Shown here in pieces: positions 28,525 to 37,655 of a stretch of DNA of 39,401 nucleotides. The notes beneath the pieces are model-generated. The model saw only the letters and a list, made by a program, of their open reading frames with translations, ran no database searches and was not told the origin of the DNA. The stretch spans positions 1 through 39,401 of the forward strand of contig SVQT01000016.1 of assembly GCA_015065215.1 (NCBI GenBank), in the 5' to 3' direction. The translations under genes and the position numbers were made by a program. This DNA is from Oscillospiraceae bacterium (lineage in GTDB: Bacteria > Bacillota > Clostridia > Oscillospirales > CAG-272). How positions within the stretch are numbered: the first letter of the stretch is position 1; each line of letters begins with the position of its first letter.

Positions 28525-29844
28525 ATGAAAAACGACTATCAAGACAGAAGCGTTGCAGTGCTTGGCTTTGGCCGTTCCGGCAGGGCGGCAACCGATTTTT
28601 TGCTTCAAAAAGGGGCAAAGGTCACCGTCTATACCGAAAGCGAGCCGGACCCTGCCCAGGCGTCTAAAGCGGCAGCAAACGGCGCGGCGTTTCGCGTCGG
28701 TCGCTTTCCGGAAGTGTTTTTGCAGGAGCTGCTGGTGCGCTCGCCGATCCTGCGCCCCGATCTGCCGCCCATTGTGGCATCCTTGCGCCGCGGCGCTGTG
28801 CTGACCTCTGAGACCGAGCTGTTTTTTGCCCATAGCAAAGCGCGGATCATTGGTGTGACCGGCAGTGATGGCAAAACCACCACGTCAAATCTGATCGCCC
28901 TGCTTTTGCGTGGGGCAGGGCATTCTGTTTATTTGGGGGGCAATAACGGCACGCCGCTTTTGCCTGTGGCGGAAAGGATGCGATCCACCGACTTTGCGGT
29001 GGTGGAATTGTCCAGCTTTCAGCTCATGACCTTGCGAAAATCCCCCCTCATCGGGGTGATCACCAATATCACGCCCAATCATCTGAATTGGCACCGTGAT
29101 ATGGGGGAATATATTACTGCAAAGCGCAAAATAGCCGGGGACGGTATGCGTTTTCTGGCTTATAACAGCGACTGCCCCACCACGGCACAGGCAATCCGGC
29201 AGCTATCGGTACCCACGGTAGCATTTGCCGTGCGAGGGGAAAATATGATGTTAACCGAAGGCGGCAAAACCGATACCGTTTTGGCACCAAAGCGGTTTTC
29301 CTTGCCCGGGCGGCACAATTTGGAAAATTTAGCCGCCGCCTATGCCGCCGCGCGGCCGTTTGTCACCCTGGACGACATGGATCGGGCGGTGGCGGATTTT
29401 CATGGCGTGCCGCATCGCTTGCAGTATGTGGATACCGTTGGCGGTGTGCGGTTTTATAATAGCTCGATTGATACCACCCCCACACGCACGGCCGCCGCGC
29501 TGGCGGCGCTGGGCGGCCGTCCGATCGTGATCGCGGGCGGGAGGGGAAAGGGTGTTTCCTTTGCTCCGTTGGCAGAGGTGATGGCAAGCCGCGCCAGCGC
29601 GGTCTGCCTTTACGGAGAAGCGGCCGAGGAAATGGCCGCGGCCATGGGGGCGCATGTGGTGACCCATCGCTTTCAAGCCTTTGAGGCCGCCTTTTACGCC
29701 GCGGCGAAAATGGCCAACAGGGGTGAGACGGTCCTGCTGTCACCCGCTTGCACCGCCTTTGATCAATTCCGGGATTTTGAACACCGTGGCCGGGTGTTTT
29801 GCGATCTGGTGCGCCAACTAAAGAAAGAGACAATGCCGTCTTGA
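28525..29844 (+). CDS. murD: UDP-N-acetylmuramoyl-L-alanine--D-glutamate ligase
   Basis: The product has 439 residues from the ATG at 28525 (GAGGTGT upstream). It adds D-Glu to UDP-MurNAc-L-Ala in the cytosol for peptidoglycan. The N-terminal Rossmann domain (SVAVLGFGRSGRAA) is followed by the ATP loop GVTGSDGKTTTS, then VVELSSFQL, NITPNHLNWHRDM, the LPGRHNLENLAAA motif, and a C-terminal domain with VIAGGRGKGV and LLSPACTAFDQF. All Mur-ligase invariants are seen. It is the first gene of a long operon and is separate from any visible division/cell-wall cluster. The next gene starts 34 bp downstream without a terminator. Confidence 0.95.
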   Translation: MKNDYQDRSVAVLGFGRSGRAATDFLLQKGAKVTVYTESEPDPAQASKAAANGAAFRVGRFPEVFLQELLVRSPILRPDLPPIVASLRRGAVLTSETELFFAHSKARIIGVTGSDGKTTTSNLIALLLRGAGHSVYLGGNNGTPLLPVAERMRSTDFAVVELSSFQLMTLRKSPLIGVITNITPNHLNWHRDMGEYITAKRKIAGDGMRFLAYNSDCPTTAQAIRQLSVPTVAFAVRGENMMLTEGGKTDTVLAPKRFSLPGRHNLENLAAAYAAARPFVTLDDMDRAVADFHGVPHRLQYVDTVGGVRFYNSSIDTTPTRTAAALAALGGRPIVIAGGRGKGVSFAPLAEVMASRASAVCLYGEAAEEMAAAMGAHVVTHRFQAFEAAFYAAAKMANRGETVLLSPACTAFDQFRDFEHRGRVFCDLVRQLKKETMPS

Positions 29845-29878
29845 CGGCTTCGTTGTTACAAAGAAAGGAAGATACGGT

Positions 29879-30919
29879 TTGGAACTTCGTGAACTGATCC
29901 CCGCCATGGCGGGGCTGATGAGCATCACCGGGTACGAGACCTATGATGCCGAAAAGCTAACTGCGATGACGCAGGGGTTTGATGAGGCACTGACCGACGC
30001 TGTGGGCAATCGGATTTTCATCCGCCGTTGCGGGCGGCAGAACGCCCCCAAGATTTTGATTGATACCCACTTTGACGAAATCGGCCTGTATGTGTCTGAT
30101 ATTCGGGAGGGGGGCTTTCTCAAGGTGGTGCCGATCGGCGGCCTTGACGGGCGGACCCTGCCCTCTGCCGACGTGAAAATTTACGGCAAGCAGGTGTTGG
30201 AAGGCGTGATCGCCTCTACGCCCCCCCATTTAAAGGAAAGGGACACCAAAGAGGAGGTGAGCCCGGCGGAGGAGCTGCTGATTGATACCGGTTATCCCAC
30301 GCAGGAGCTAAAAGAGCTGGTGCGTGTTGGCACGCCGGTGGGCTTTGCCCCCCGGTATCAGTGGCTGCAAAACGACCGTCTGATCGGCAAGGGACTGGAT
30401 AACAAGGCGTGCTGCGCCATCGCGGCCCACGCCCTGCGTGAAATTCCGGCACAGGCGCTGGCGGGAGATGTTTATCTGGTTTTTGCGGTGCATGAGGAGA
30501 CTGACCCCGTGGGCGGCACCGCGGTAGGCGGCTTTGCCATCGAGCCGGATTACGCGATGGTGATAGACGTGAATATCGCTCACGCGCCGGGCAGTAAGGA
30601 GAGCCAGACAGTGGAAATGGGCAAGGGCCCCTCGCTTTGCCGCAGCGCGATAACCGATCGCGCGCTGACCAAGATGACCGAGGCGCTTTGCGCCGAAAAG
30701 GAGATCCCGTGGCAGCGCTGCGTGGATGCCACCTCTACCGGAACCGATACCGTTGCGCTGCATTTGGTTGGAAAAGGGATTCCCGTGGTTGATGTGGGCT
30801 TGCCGCTTCGCGCCATGCACACCTATGTGGAAATGCTGGATATGCGGGATGCGGAGGACTTGGCGCGATTGGTACAAGCCTTTGTGTGTGACAAAAAGAT
30901 CGGGGAGGTGTTTGCGTGA
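29879..30919 (+). CDS. M42-family aminopeptidase, paralog 1
   Basis: The product has 346 residues with a TTG start supported by AAAGGAAG nine bases upstream. It has the dizinc ligand set of M42 (tetrahedral aminopeptidase/endoglucanase-like): His64 (IDTHFDEIG), Asp174 (KGLDNKA), Glu206/Glu207 (HEETDPVGG), Asp230 (VIDVN), His314 (AMHTYVE). These enzymes form dodecameric cytosolic shells that trim peptides from the N-terminus. It overlaps the next paralog by four bases (GTGA). Confidence 0.9.
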   Translation: MELRELIPAMAGLMSITGYETYDAEKLTAMTQGFDEALTDAVGNRIFIRRCGRQNAPKILIDTHFDEIGLYVSDIREGGFLKVVPIGGLDGRTLPSADVKIYGKQVLEGVIASTPPHLKERDTKEEVSPAEELLIDTGYPTQELKELVRVGTPVGFAPRYQWLQNDRLIGKGLDNKACCAIAAHALREIPAQALAGDVYLVFAVHEETDPVGGTAVGGFAIEPDYAMVIDVNIAHAPGSKESQTVEMGKGPSLCRSAITDRALTKMTEALCAEKEIPWQRCVDATSTGTDTVALHLVGKGIPVVDVGLPLRAMHTYVEMLDMRDAEDLARLVQAFVCDKKIGEVFA

Positions 30920-31974
30920 AAAGCGGCGTTGAGCTGATCGAAAAATTGGCGCTTTGCTTTGGCCCCTGCGCTTGTGAGGGGGAAGTGGAGCAGGCCATCC
31001 GTGAGGAGCTGGCACAGAGCCGTGCCACGCTTTCCACCGACCGCATGGGCAACCTGACCGCGCATCTGGCGGGGCCGGAGGGGGCCCCCCGCATCATGCT
31101 GTCCGCTCATATGGACGAGGTCGGCTTTATGATCACCTATATTGAAAAAGAAGGCTTTCTCCGGTTTGATACGGTGGGGGGCATTGACCGCGCGGTGATC
31201 TCGGGCAGAGCGGTTCTGCTGGGCGACGAGACAAAGCGGATCCCCGGCGTGATCGCGGCCAAGGGCATCCACCAACAAACCGCGAAAGAGCGCAAGGCGC
31301 TCCCCGAGCTGAGCGATCTTTATATTGATATTGGCACCAAAAGCAGAGAGGAAACCGAAAAAGTGCTGGAACGGGGTGACTTTGGCGTGTTTGACACTCG
31401 CTTTGCCCGCTTTGGCAAGGAGGGCGCTTATATCAAATGCAAGGCGCTGGACGATCGCCTGGGCTGTGCTGTTTTGATCGAGGTCTTGCGCGCGGTGGAG
31501 GAGAAGGCGTTGCCGCTGGATCTCTGGTTTTGCTTTACGGTGCGTGAGGAGATTGGCAAATCCGGTGCCGGCGTGACCGCCAATCGACTCCAACCGGACT
31601 TTGGCATTATTGTAGAGACCACCGCCATTGCCGATGTGGCAGACGTAGAGCCCGCCCGCCGGGTAGCGACAGTGGGGGAGGGCGGCGTGCTTTCGCTGCT
31701 TGACCGTTCTACCGTTTATGATCGGGCGCTCATCGACTTTGCCCTGGAAACGGGTGCGAAATACGCAGTTCCGGTACAGGTCAAGCGCTATGTTTCGGGC
31801 GGTAATGACGCGGCCCACGTTCAGCGAAGCGGCGCGGGTGTGCGCTGTATGGCGCTTTCCGCCGCCACCCGCTATCTCCATGCACCGGTTTCGGTGGCTG
31901 CCGTGCGGGATTATGAAAATATGATCGGTTTGCTGACCCATATGCTGACCGACTGGAAAGAGGAACTCAAATGA
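30916..31974 (+). CDS. M42-family aminopeptidase, paralog 2
   Basis: The product has 352 residues with a GTG start inside the stop of paralog 1. Ligands are the His in SAHMDEVGF, Asp in KALDDRLG, the Glu pair in VREEIGKSG, Glu in IIVETT and His in RYLHAPVS. Glu replaces Asp at the fourth ligand, as in the glutamyl-aminopeptidase type, which may mean a different specificity from its two neighbours. It overlaps paralog 3 by ATGA. Confidence 0.9.
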   Translation: MKSGVELIEKLALCFGPCACEGEVEQAIREELAQSRATLSTDRMGNLTAHLAGPEGAPRIMLSAHMDEVGFMITYIEKEGFLRFDTVGGIDRAVISGRAVLLGDETKRIPGVIAAKGIHQQTAKERKALPELSDLYIDIGTKSREETEKVLERGDFGVFDTRFARFGKEGAYIKCKALDDRLGCAVLIEVLRAVEEKALPLDLWFCFTVREEIGKSGAGVTANRLQPDFGIIVETTAIADVADVEPARRVATVGEGGVLSLLDRSTVYDRALIDFALETGAKYAVPVQVKRYVSGGNDAAHVQRSGAGVRCMALSAATRYLHAPVSVAAVRDYENMIGLLTHMLTDWKEELK

Positions 31975-32972
31975 TACGAACCCTAAAGAAAATGCTGCCC
32001 GCGACCCCATCTGTTTCGGGGCGAGAGGGCGGCGCGCGAGAGATCATTGCCGGTGTGATGCGCCCTTTGTGTGACGAGGTGCGCGCCGACCCCATGGGCA
32101 ATCTCATCTGCCTGAAAAAGGGCAGTGCCGCCAGCCCCCGTAAGGTGATGCTTTGCGCGCATATGGATGAGATCGGCTTTATTGTGAATTTTATTGAAGA
32201 GAATGGCTACCTGCGCGTGGCCCCCATCGGCGGCATTTCTTATACTGCCGCCGCCTTTACCGAGGTCGTGTTTGAAACAGGCGTGAGGGGCGTGCTGGTG
32301 CCCGAGGCCGATCTGCCCGCCAAGGAGGCGCCCAAGGCGGAGAAATGCTATGTGGATATTGGCGCTACCTCCCGCCGCGAGGCGGAGCGCCGCGTGAAAA
32401 TTGGCGATTGCTGCGCCCTGACCTCCCGCTTGACACGGCTGAACGCCAACCGTGTGGCAGGCCGCCCCTTGGACGACCGCGTCGGCTGTGCTTGCCTTAT
32501 CCAGATCGCCAAGGCGCTTACCGCGCCTGCCGATGATATTTACTATGTCTTCTCGGTGCAGGAGGAGGTGGGCTGCCGCGGCGCCAAAACCGCCGCCTTT
32601 GCCATTGGTGCCGATCTGGCGCTGGTCTATGATGTGACCGGCACCGGGGATGAGCAGGGCAGTAAGCCGATGGCGGTGAAGCTGGGCGAGGGGGTTGCCG
32701 TTAAGATCAAGGACCGTTCGGTGATCTGTGACCGCGCGCTGGTGGACGAGCTGTTGGATCTGGCAAAAGCCAACAAAATCCCCGCGCAATGCGAGATCCT
32801 GACCTATGGCGGTACCGATACCTCCGCCATTCAAATGACCGGCTTTGGTTGCCGCGCGGGTGCCCTTTCGATTCCCACCCGCTATATTCACTCGGGTGTA
32901 GAGATGATCGACCTGCGTGACGCGCAAAACGCGGTGCGGCTGACGGTGGCATATTTGGGAGGTAGCAAATGA
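31971..32972 (+). CDS. M42-family aminopeptidase, paralog 3
   Basis: The product has 333 residues, the shortest of the three. Ligands are the His in CAHMDEIGF, Asp in RPLDDRVG, the Glu pair in VQEEVGCRG, Asp in VYDVTGTGD and His in RYIHSGVEM. It begins in the stop of paralog 2 and ends by overlapping the PLP-enzyme gene (ATGA). The three M42 subunits could assemble into a mixed complex (inference); their parallel expression in one operon would allow this. Confidence 0.9.
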   Translation: MIRTLKKMLPATPSVSGREGGAREIIAGVMRPLCDEVRADPMGNLICLKKGSAASPRKVMLCAHMDEIGFIVNFIEENGYLRVAPIGGISYTAAAFTEVVFETGVRGVLVPEADLPAKEAPKAEKCYVDIGATSRREAERRVKIGDCCALTSRLTRLNANRVAGRPLDDRVGCACLIQIAKALTAPADDIYYVFSVQEEVGCRGAKTAAFAIGADLALVYDVTGTGDEQGSKPMAVKLGEGVAVKIKDRSVICDRALVDELLDLAKANKIPAQCEILTYGGTDTSAIQMTGFGCRAGALSIPTRYIHSGVEMIDLRDAQNAVRLTVAYLGGSK

Positions 32973-34234
32973 TCGCTTTTTCTAAAGAATTACTGGCGCT
33001 GGCCGATCGGGCGGAGGCGGCCCTTGCCAATGAGTTTGCCCGTATCGCGAGCGTTTCGCAGGAAAATACCGCCCGCGTGATGGCCGCCTTTGCCGAGCAT
33101 CGCGTAGACGCCGCTTGCTTTGCTCCTACCACCGGTTACGGCTACGATGACCGCGGCAGAGTGGTATTGGATCGGATTTTTGCCGACGTGATGGGTGCCG
33201 AGGCCGCGTTTGTCCGCCATAGCATCGTCAATGGCACCCACGCGCTGACCATCGGCCTGTTTGGCCTGCTGCGCACCGGCGACATGTTGCTGTCGCTGAC
33301 CGGTAAGCCTTATGATACGCTCGAGGAGGTCATCGGCATTTCCGGCACGCCGGGCAACGGCTCGCTGGCCGATTACGGCGTTGACTACCGGGGCGTTGAG
33401 ATGCTTGACGGCAAGCGCATTGATTATGAGGCGGTGGGTAACATTCTGCGCTCTCCGGACGGTGAGCGCGTAAAGGTCTGCTTTATTCAACGCTCCAAGG
33501 GCTATCTCAACCGCAAGACCCTGACAGTGGACGAGATCGGGGAGGCGGTGCGCTTTGTCAAAGCCATCCGCCCTGAGGTCTTTGTGGTGGTCGACAACTG
33601 CTATGGCGAATTTACCGAAACCAAAGAGCCCCCCGCGGTGGGCGCGGATCTGGCCATTGGCTCGCTGATCAAAAATCCGGGCGGCGGCATGGCCGAGACC
33701 GGCGGCTATCTGGCCGGCACTGCCAAAGCGGTGGAGCTTTGCTCCTATCGCCTCACTTGCCCGGGCATCGGCTTGGAGGTGGGCGCTACATTGGGGCAGA
33801 ACAAGCACATTTTCCGTGGCCTTTTCTATGCCCCGCATACCGTGGCTGAGGCGCTTAAAACCGCGCATTTCGCCGCTTACATCTTTCAGGCCCTCGGCTA
33901 CACCGTAGAGCCCGCCCCCGAGGGGCCGCGTTCGGATATTATTCAAACAGTGATTACCGGGTCGGCCGAGGGGCTGTGCGCCTTCTGCCGCGGCATTCAG
34001 GCCGGCTCCCCGGTGGATGCCTATGTAACCCCCGAGCCCTGGGCCATGCCCGGCTATCGGGATCAGGTGATCATGGCGGCCGGTACCTTTGTGCAGGGCG
34101 CCTCGATCGAGCTGTCAGCCGACGGGCCGCTACGCCCCCCCTATACCGCCTTTTTTCAGGGCGGCCTGACCTTTGAAAGCGGTCGGATCGGTGTGCTGTC
34201 CGCCGCCGCGGAAATGTTGCGTTGCTTAAACTAA
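32969..34234 (+). CDS. PLP-dependent enzyme, methionine gamma-lyase-like (aluminium-resistance family)
   Basis: The 421-residue product belongs to the Met_gamma_lyase-type family long labelled aluminium resistance protein. Signature parts are FAPTTGYGYDDRGR, VRHSIVNGTHAL, VVVDNCYGEF, and the PLP lysine Lys235 in GSLIKNPGGG, followed by GYRDQVIMAAGTFVQGASIE. The true reaction is not well established; a C-S lyase or related amino-acid chemistry is expected. It follows M42 peptidases and precedes a cysteine desulfurase (two genes later), so the operon might link peptide breakdown to sulfur amino acids (inference). Confidence 0.88.
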   Translation: MIAFSKELLALADRAEAALANEFARIASVSQENTARVMAAFAEHRVDAACFAPTTGYGYDDRGRVVLDRIFADVMGAEAAFVRHSIVNGTHALTIGLFGLLRTGDMLLSLTGKPYDTLEEVIGISGTPGNGSLADYGVDYRGVEMLDGKRIDYEAVGNILRSPDGERVKVCFIQRSKGYLNRKTLTVDEIGEAVRFVKAIRPEVFVVVDNCYGEFTETKEPPAVGADLAIGSLIKNPGGGMAETGGYLAGTAKAVELCSYRLTCPGIGLEVGATLGQNKHIFRGLFYAPHTVAEALKTAHFAAYIFQALGYTVEPAPEGPRSDIIQTVITGSAEGLCAFCRGIQAGSPVDAYVTPEPWAMPGYRDQVIMAAGTFVQGASIELSADGPLRPPYTAFFQGGLTFESGRIGVLSAAAEMLRCLN

Positions 34235-34250
34235 GAAAGAGGGAAGAAAA

Positions 34251-34793
34251 ATGAAAAAGATTTTTGTCAAGGTAACTTTAACGCTGCTGGTGCTACTGAT
34301 GGTCTGTGCGGCGGTTTCCTGTAAACGGGATGACCCGACGCCTGACGGTATGCAGAATGTTTCTGCCGCGAACAGCGATGCGTTCTATCATCTCTACGTG
34401 CCGGAAAACTGGATTTCTCAGACTTCTGCCGGCATTTCCGGTGCCCGTGTTTCCAACACCGATACCTCTAACGTCACGGTGACGATGTATTTTCCGGATG
34501 TGGAAATGACCCCTGCCGAGTACTGGGAAAACCGTTGCGCGCCCTCCTATGGCAAGGTCCTCTCTGAGCTGGAGGTGATCGCGGAAAGCTGTATCGACAC
34601 CAAGCTTGGCGGTCTGGATGCCAGACAGTATGTGTTCAAGGGCTTGCTGGACGGTGTCAGCTATCAGTTCTTGCAGATCATTGTTGTCAAGGGCAATGTG
34701 CTCTATACCCTGACCTATACCGCAACCGCTGAAAATTATGACAAGCATCTGGAAACGGTGGAAAGCATCCGTTCCAACTTTACTTTCGCGTAA
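34251..34793 (+). CDS. Lipoprotein of unknown function, PsbP/DcrB-like
   Basis: The product has 180 residues. A signal peptide with lipobox AVSC (Cys24) and a hydrophobic core (KVTLTLLVLLMVCAA) sends it to the outer face of the membrane. The mature part (YHLYVPENWISQ, then a final THLET-like helix and SIRSNFTF) has the beta-alpha pattern of small PsbP/Mog1-like domains, often found as secreted lipoproteins in Firmicutes. GAGGGAAG precedes the ATG. Position in the operon gives no clear hint of its role. Confidence 0.8.
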   Translation: MKKIFVKVTLTLLVLLMVCAAVSCKRDDPTPDGMQNVSAANSDAFYHLYVPENWISQTSAGISGARVSNTDTSNVTVTMYFPDVEMTPAEYWENRCAPSYGKVLSELEVIAESCIDTKLGGLDARQYVFKGLLDGVSYQFLQIIVVKGNVLYTLTYTATAENYDKHLETVESIRSNFTFA

Positions 34794-34796
34794 GAG

Positions 34797-35957
34797 ATGA
34801 ATATTTATTTAGATAACAGCGCGACCACCGCGCTTTGTACCGAGGCCAAGGCGGCAATGACGGCGGCGATGGAGGTGTTTGGCAACCCCTCCTCGCTTCA
34901 TGAGGTGGGGCAGAAAAGCGCCGCTTTGCTGCGGGAGTCCAGAGAAGCTGTGGCAATGGCGCTTGGTGAACGCTATATAAAGGAAGGTCAATTGATCTTT
35001 ACCGGCTCGGGCACCGAGGCAACTGTCCTTGCCCTGCTTGGCACGGCGCACGCCAAAGAGCGCCGTGAGGCAAAAACAATTTTAACCACCGATTCTGAGC
35101 ACCCGTCTGTAGAAAACAACCTGCGCCTTTTGGAAAAAGAGGGCTTTCGGGTCATCCGCGTCCCCACCCGTGGGGGGGCTTTGGATATGGATGGTGTCCT
35201 TGCCCATTGCGATAAGCAGCTGTTCATGGTCTCGATGATGCTGGTCAATAACGAGACCGGCGCCCGGTATCCGGTCGAACAGGTTTTTGCCGCCGCCAAG
35301 CGCGCGAACCCCGACTGCATCTGTCATTGCGATGCGGTGCAGGGCTTTCTCAAGGTGCCGATGACAGTGAAAAATCTCGGCGCCGATCTCATCACCGTCA
35401 GCGCCCATAAAATTCACGGCCCCAAAGGCGTCGGCGCCCTTTATATCGCCCCCCACATCCTGAAAAAACGTGCCATTTCCCCGATTTTGGCAGGGGGTGG
35501 ACAGGAGTTTGGCCTTCGTTCCGGTACCGAAAATATCATCGGCATCGCCGGCTTTGCCGCCGCCGCGAAAGCGGGTCATCAGAGGGTGGGGCAGGATGTC
35601 GCGCGCATGGCATCGCTTTCACAAGCGTTGATTGACGGTCTTGCCGGCAGTGAGATCCGGGTCAATCTCCCCCCAAAGCGGGCGCCGCATATTGTCAATA
35701 TCACCCTGCCGCAGATCAAAAGCGAGACCATGCTCCACTTCCTTTCGGGCAAGGGGATCTCGGTCTCCAGCGGCTCGGCCTGCTCCTCTCACGCCAAAAA
35801 TCCCAGCGGCACACTGCTGGCCTTTGGCCTTGCCGCCGCCCAGGCGGATTGCTCGCTTCGCGTGAGCTTCTGCCCGACCAACACCGAGGCGGATGCAGAG
35901 GCGTTGCTCGCGGCACTTGACGAGGGGTGTAAAAATCTTATTCGCGTTCGCAGATAG
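34797..35957 (+). CDS. Cysteine desulfurase family protein
   Basis: The product has 386 residues and belongs to the NifS/IscS-type class V aminotransferases. Hallmarks are YLDNSATT at the start, Lys205 in SAHKIHGPKG that binds PLP, a His near EHPSVENN, the RSGTENIIGI motif, and Cys329 in SSGSACSSH that takes the sulfur. It releases sulfur from cysteine for Fe-S clusters, thiolated tRNA or cofactors. No iscU or thiI is next to it. It begins three bases past the lipoprotein stop and closes the murD operon. Confidence 0.92.
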   Translation: MNIYLDNSATTALCTEAKAAMTAAMEVFGNPSSLHEVGQKSAALLRESREAVAMALGERYIKEGQLIFTGSGTEATVLALLGTAHAKERREAKTILTTDSEHPSVENNLRLLEKEGFRVIRVPTRGGALDMDGVLAHCDKQLFMVSMMLVNNETGARYPVEQVFAAAKRANPDCICHCDAVQGFLKVPMTVKNLGADLITVSAHKIHGPKGVGALYIAPHILKKRAISPILAGGGQEFGLRSGTENIIGIAGFAAAAKAGHQRVGQDVARMASLSQALIDGLAGSEIRVNLPPKRAPHIVNITLPQIKSETMLHFLSGKGISVSSGSACSSHAKNPSGTLLAFGLAAAQADCSLRVSFCPTNTEADAEALLAALDEGCKNLIRVRR

Positions 35958-36013
35958 ATCATGACCGCCGCTTGAAGTGGTGTAAAAATGAAATTTGATA
36001 AAAATTTCCACCT

Positions 36014-36057
36014 AAAAGCCGCCTTGCCATCAAAAAAGTGATGGCAAGGCGGCTTTT
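36014..36057 (+). terminator. Terminator of the murD operon; copy 2 of the recurring hairpin
   Basis: The arms AAAAGCCGCCTTGCCATC and GATGGCAAGGCGGCTTTT with loop AAAAAAGT match copy 1 except for a compensating T-A to C-G pair change. Confidence 0.88.
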
Positions 36058-36065
36058 AAATGAAA

Positions 36066-36087
36066 TACCCCCGCGGGGGATATTTTT
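36066..36087 (+). terminator. Small second hairpin with T run
   Basis: TACCCCC and GGGGGATA pair around GC and are followed by TTTTT. It is weaker than the hairpin before it and may be a backup terminator. Confidence 0.5.
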
Positions 36088-36113
36088 CTGTCCCGGTAAA
36101 TGATCGTTTGCAC

Positions 36114-36142
36114 TCATATCTTCTCTTGCTGGCTCATAGAAT
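36114..36142 (+). promoter_or_regulatory. Probable SigE (sporulation) promoter of spoIVA
   Basis: TCATATC (36114-36120) and CATAGAAT (36135-36142), spacer 14 bp, agree well with the SigE consensus (about KMATATT, then CATACAAT). SigE control of spoIVA is known in Bacillus. No good SigA promoter is seen here. Confidence 0.7.
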
Positions 36143-36176
36143 GTAGCGATACCGACAGAAAGCGGAGGAGAAAGAT

Positions 36177-37655
36177 ATGGCAGAACATTCGATCTACCGG
36201 GATATTGCCGAGCGGACCGGTGGCGACATTTATATCGGCGTGGTGGGACCCGTCCGTAGCGGTAAATCCACCTTTATCACACGCTTCATGCAGGAGCTGG
36301 TGCTCCCCAATATGGAGGAGAGCGCCGCCAAGGAACGGGCCAGAGATGAAATGCCCCAAAGCGCCGCGGGGAAAACCGTGATGACGACCGAGCCCAAATT
36401 CGTACCCGATGAGGGGGTATCGCTGACCTTAGAGGGCGGTATTGCCATGCGGGTGAAAATGATCGACTGTGTGGGCTACATGATTCCCGAGGCCATGGGC
36501 GGCGAGGAGAATGGCGAGGTCAGATTGGTACATACCCCGTGGTCAGAGGAGCCGATGCCATTTCCGCAAGCGGCCGAGTACGGCACGCGAAAGGTGATCG
36601 GCGAGCACGCCACCATCGGCATGCTGGTCACCTCTGACGGCACGGTCGGCGAGATACCGCGCGCCTCTTACATCGAGGCGGAGGAGCGGATAGTCAGTGA
36701 GCTTTCCGCCATGGGAAAGCCCTTTGCCGTGGTGCTCAATTCCGCCGATCCCACCAAGCCGGAGGCGGTGGCGCTTGCCGCGGAATTAGAGGAAAAATAT
36801 CGGGTGCCTGTCGCGTTGGTCAGCTGTCTGTCGCTGGGCGCTGAGGACATCCGGGGCATTTTGGCGATGATATTAGGCGAGTTCCCGGTCACCGCCGTCG
36901 GACTGCGTATGCCCGCTTGGTCAAAGGCGCTGGAAGAGGGCCATGCGGTGCGCAGAGCGATCACCGAGGACATCTGCCGCCTTGCGGGGCAGGTGGATCG
37001 GATGGGGAGCGTTGGCGGCATTTTTGAAAAGCTTGCCGAAAATCCTTACATCGAAAAGGTAGAAATCGGCGAAATGGATATGGGCACCGGTCGTGTTTGC
37101 CTGAGCCTTTCGCTAACGCCGGCCCTTTACTACGATGTGCTGTCTGAGCTTGCCGGCGAAGAGATCCGCGAGGATGAAACGCTGTTCCGCTTGGTGCGGG
37201 AATTTGCCGAGATCCGCCGTAAATACGCGCGGGTTGAGGAAGCCTTGGAAAGCGCCGACGAGAAGGGCTACGGTATCGTGATGCCGGAGGTGGACGACCT
37301 GCGTTTGGAAAAACCGACCATCGTCAAGCAATCCGGCGGCTATGGCGTGCGGCTTTCGGCGGCGGCGCAGTCGCTGCATATGATCCGTGCCGATATTCGC
37401 ACCGAGCTGAACCCGATTGTGGGCACCGAGCAGCAATCCGAGGAGTTTGTGCGCAATATTCTGGCCGAATTTGAAAGCGATCCCAAAAAGCTTTGGGCCT
37501 CCAATATGTTTGGCAAGAGCCTTTATGAAATGGTCAATGAGGGTCTGCACCAAAAGCTGGAGCATATGCCGGAGGATGCCCGCAAGAAAATGGCCGAAAC
37601 CTTAGAGCGGATTATTAACGAGGGGTCGAACGGTCTCATCTGCATCTTACTCTGA
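36177..37655 (+). CDS. spoIVA: Stage IV sporulation protein A (spore coat ATPase)
   Basis: The 492-residue length equals the family standard. The Walker A motif is GPVRSGKST (residues 24-32), and DCVGYMIP is Walker-B like. The middle domain and C-terminal part (end: NGLICILL) match the SpoIVA layout. The protein hydrolyses ATP to form a basement layer on the forespore surface, onto which the coat is built. It stands alone with GGAGGAG before the ATG. Strong evidence that the organism makes endospores. Confidence 0.96.
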   Translation: MAEHSIYRDIAERTGGDIYIGVVGPVRSGKSTFITRFMQELVLPNMEESAAKERARDEMPQSAAGKTVMTTEPKFVPDEGVSLTLEGGIAMRVKMIDCVGYMIPEAMGGEENGEVRLVHTPWSEEPMPFPQAAEYGTRKVIGEHATIGMLVTSDGTVGEIPRASYIEAEERIVSELSAMGKPFAVVLNSADPTKPEAVALAAELEEKYRVPVALVSCLSLGAEDIRGILAMILGEFPVTAVGLRMPAWSKALEEGHAVRRAITEDICRLAGQVDRMGSVGGIFEKLAENPYIEKVEIGEMDMGTGRVCLSLSLTPALYYDVLSELAGEEIREDETLFRLVREFAEIRRKYARVEEALESADEKGYGIVMPEVDDLRLEKPTIVKQSGGYGVRLSAAAQSLHMIRADIRTELNPIVGTEQQSEEFVRNILAEFESDPKKLWASNMFGKSLYEMVNEGLHQKLEHMPEDARKKMAETLERIINEGSNGLICILL

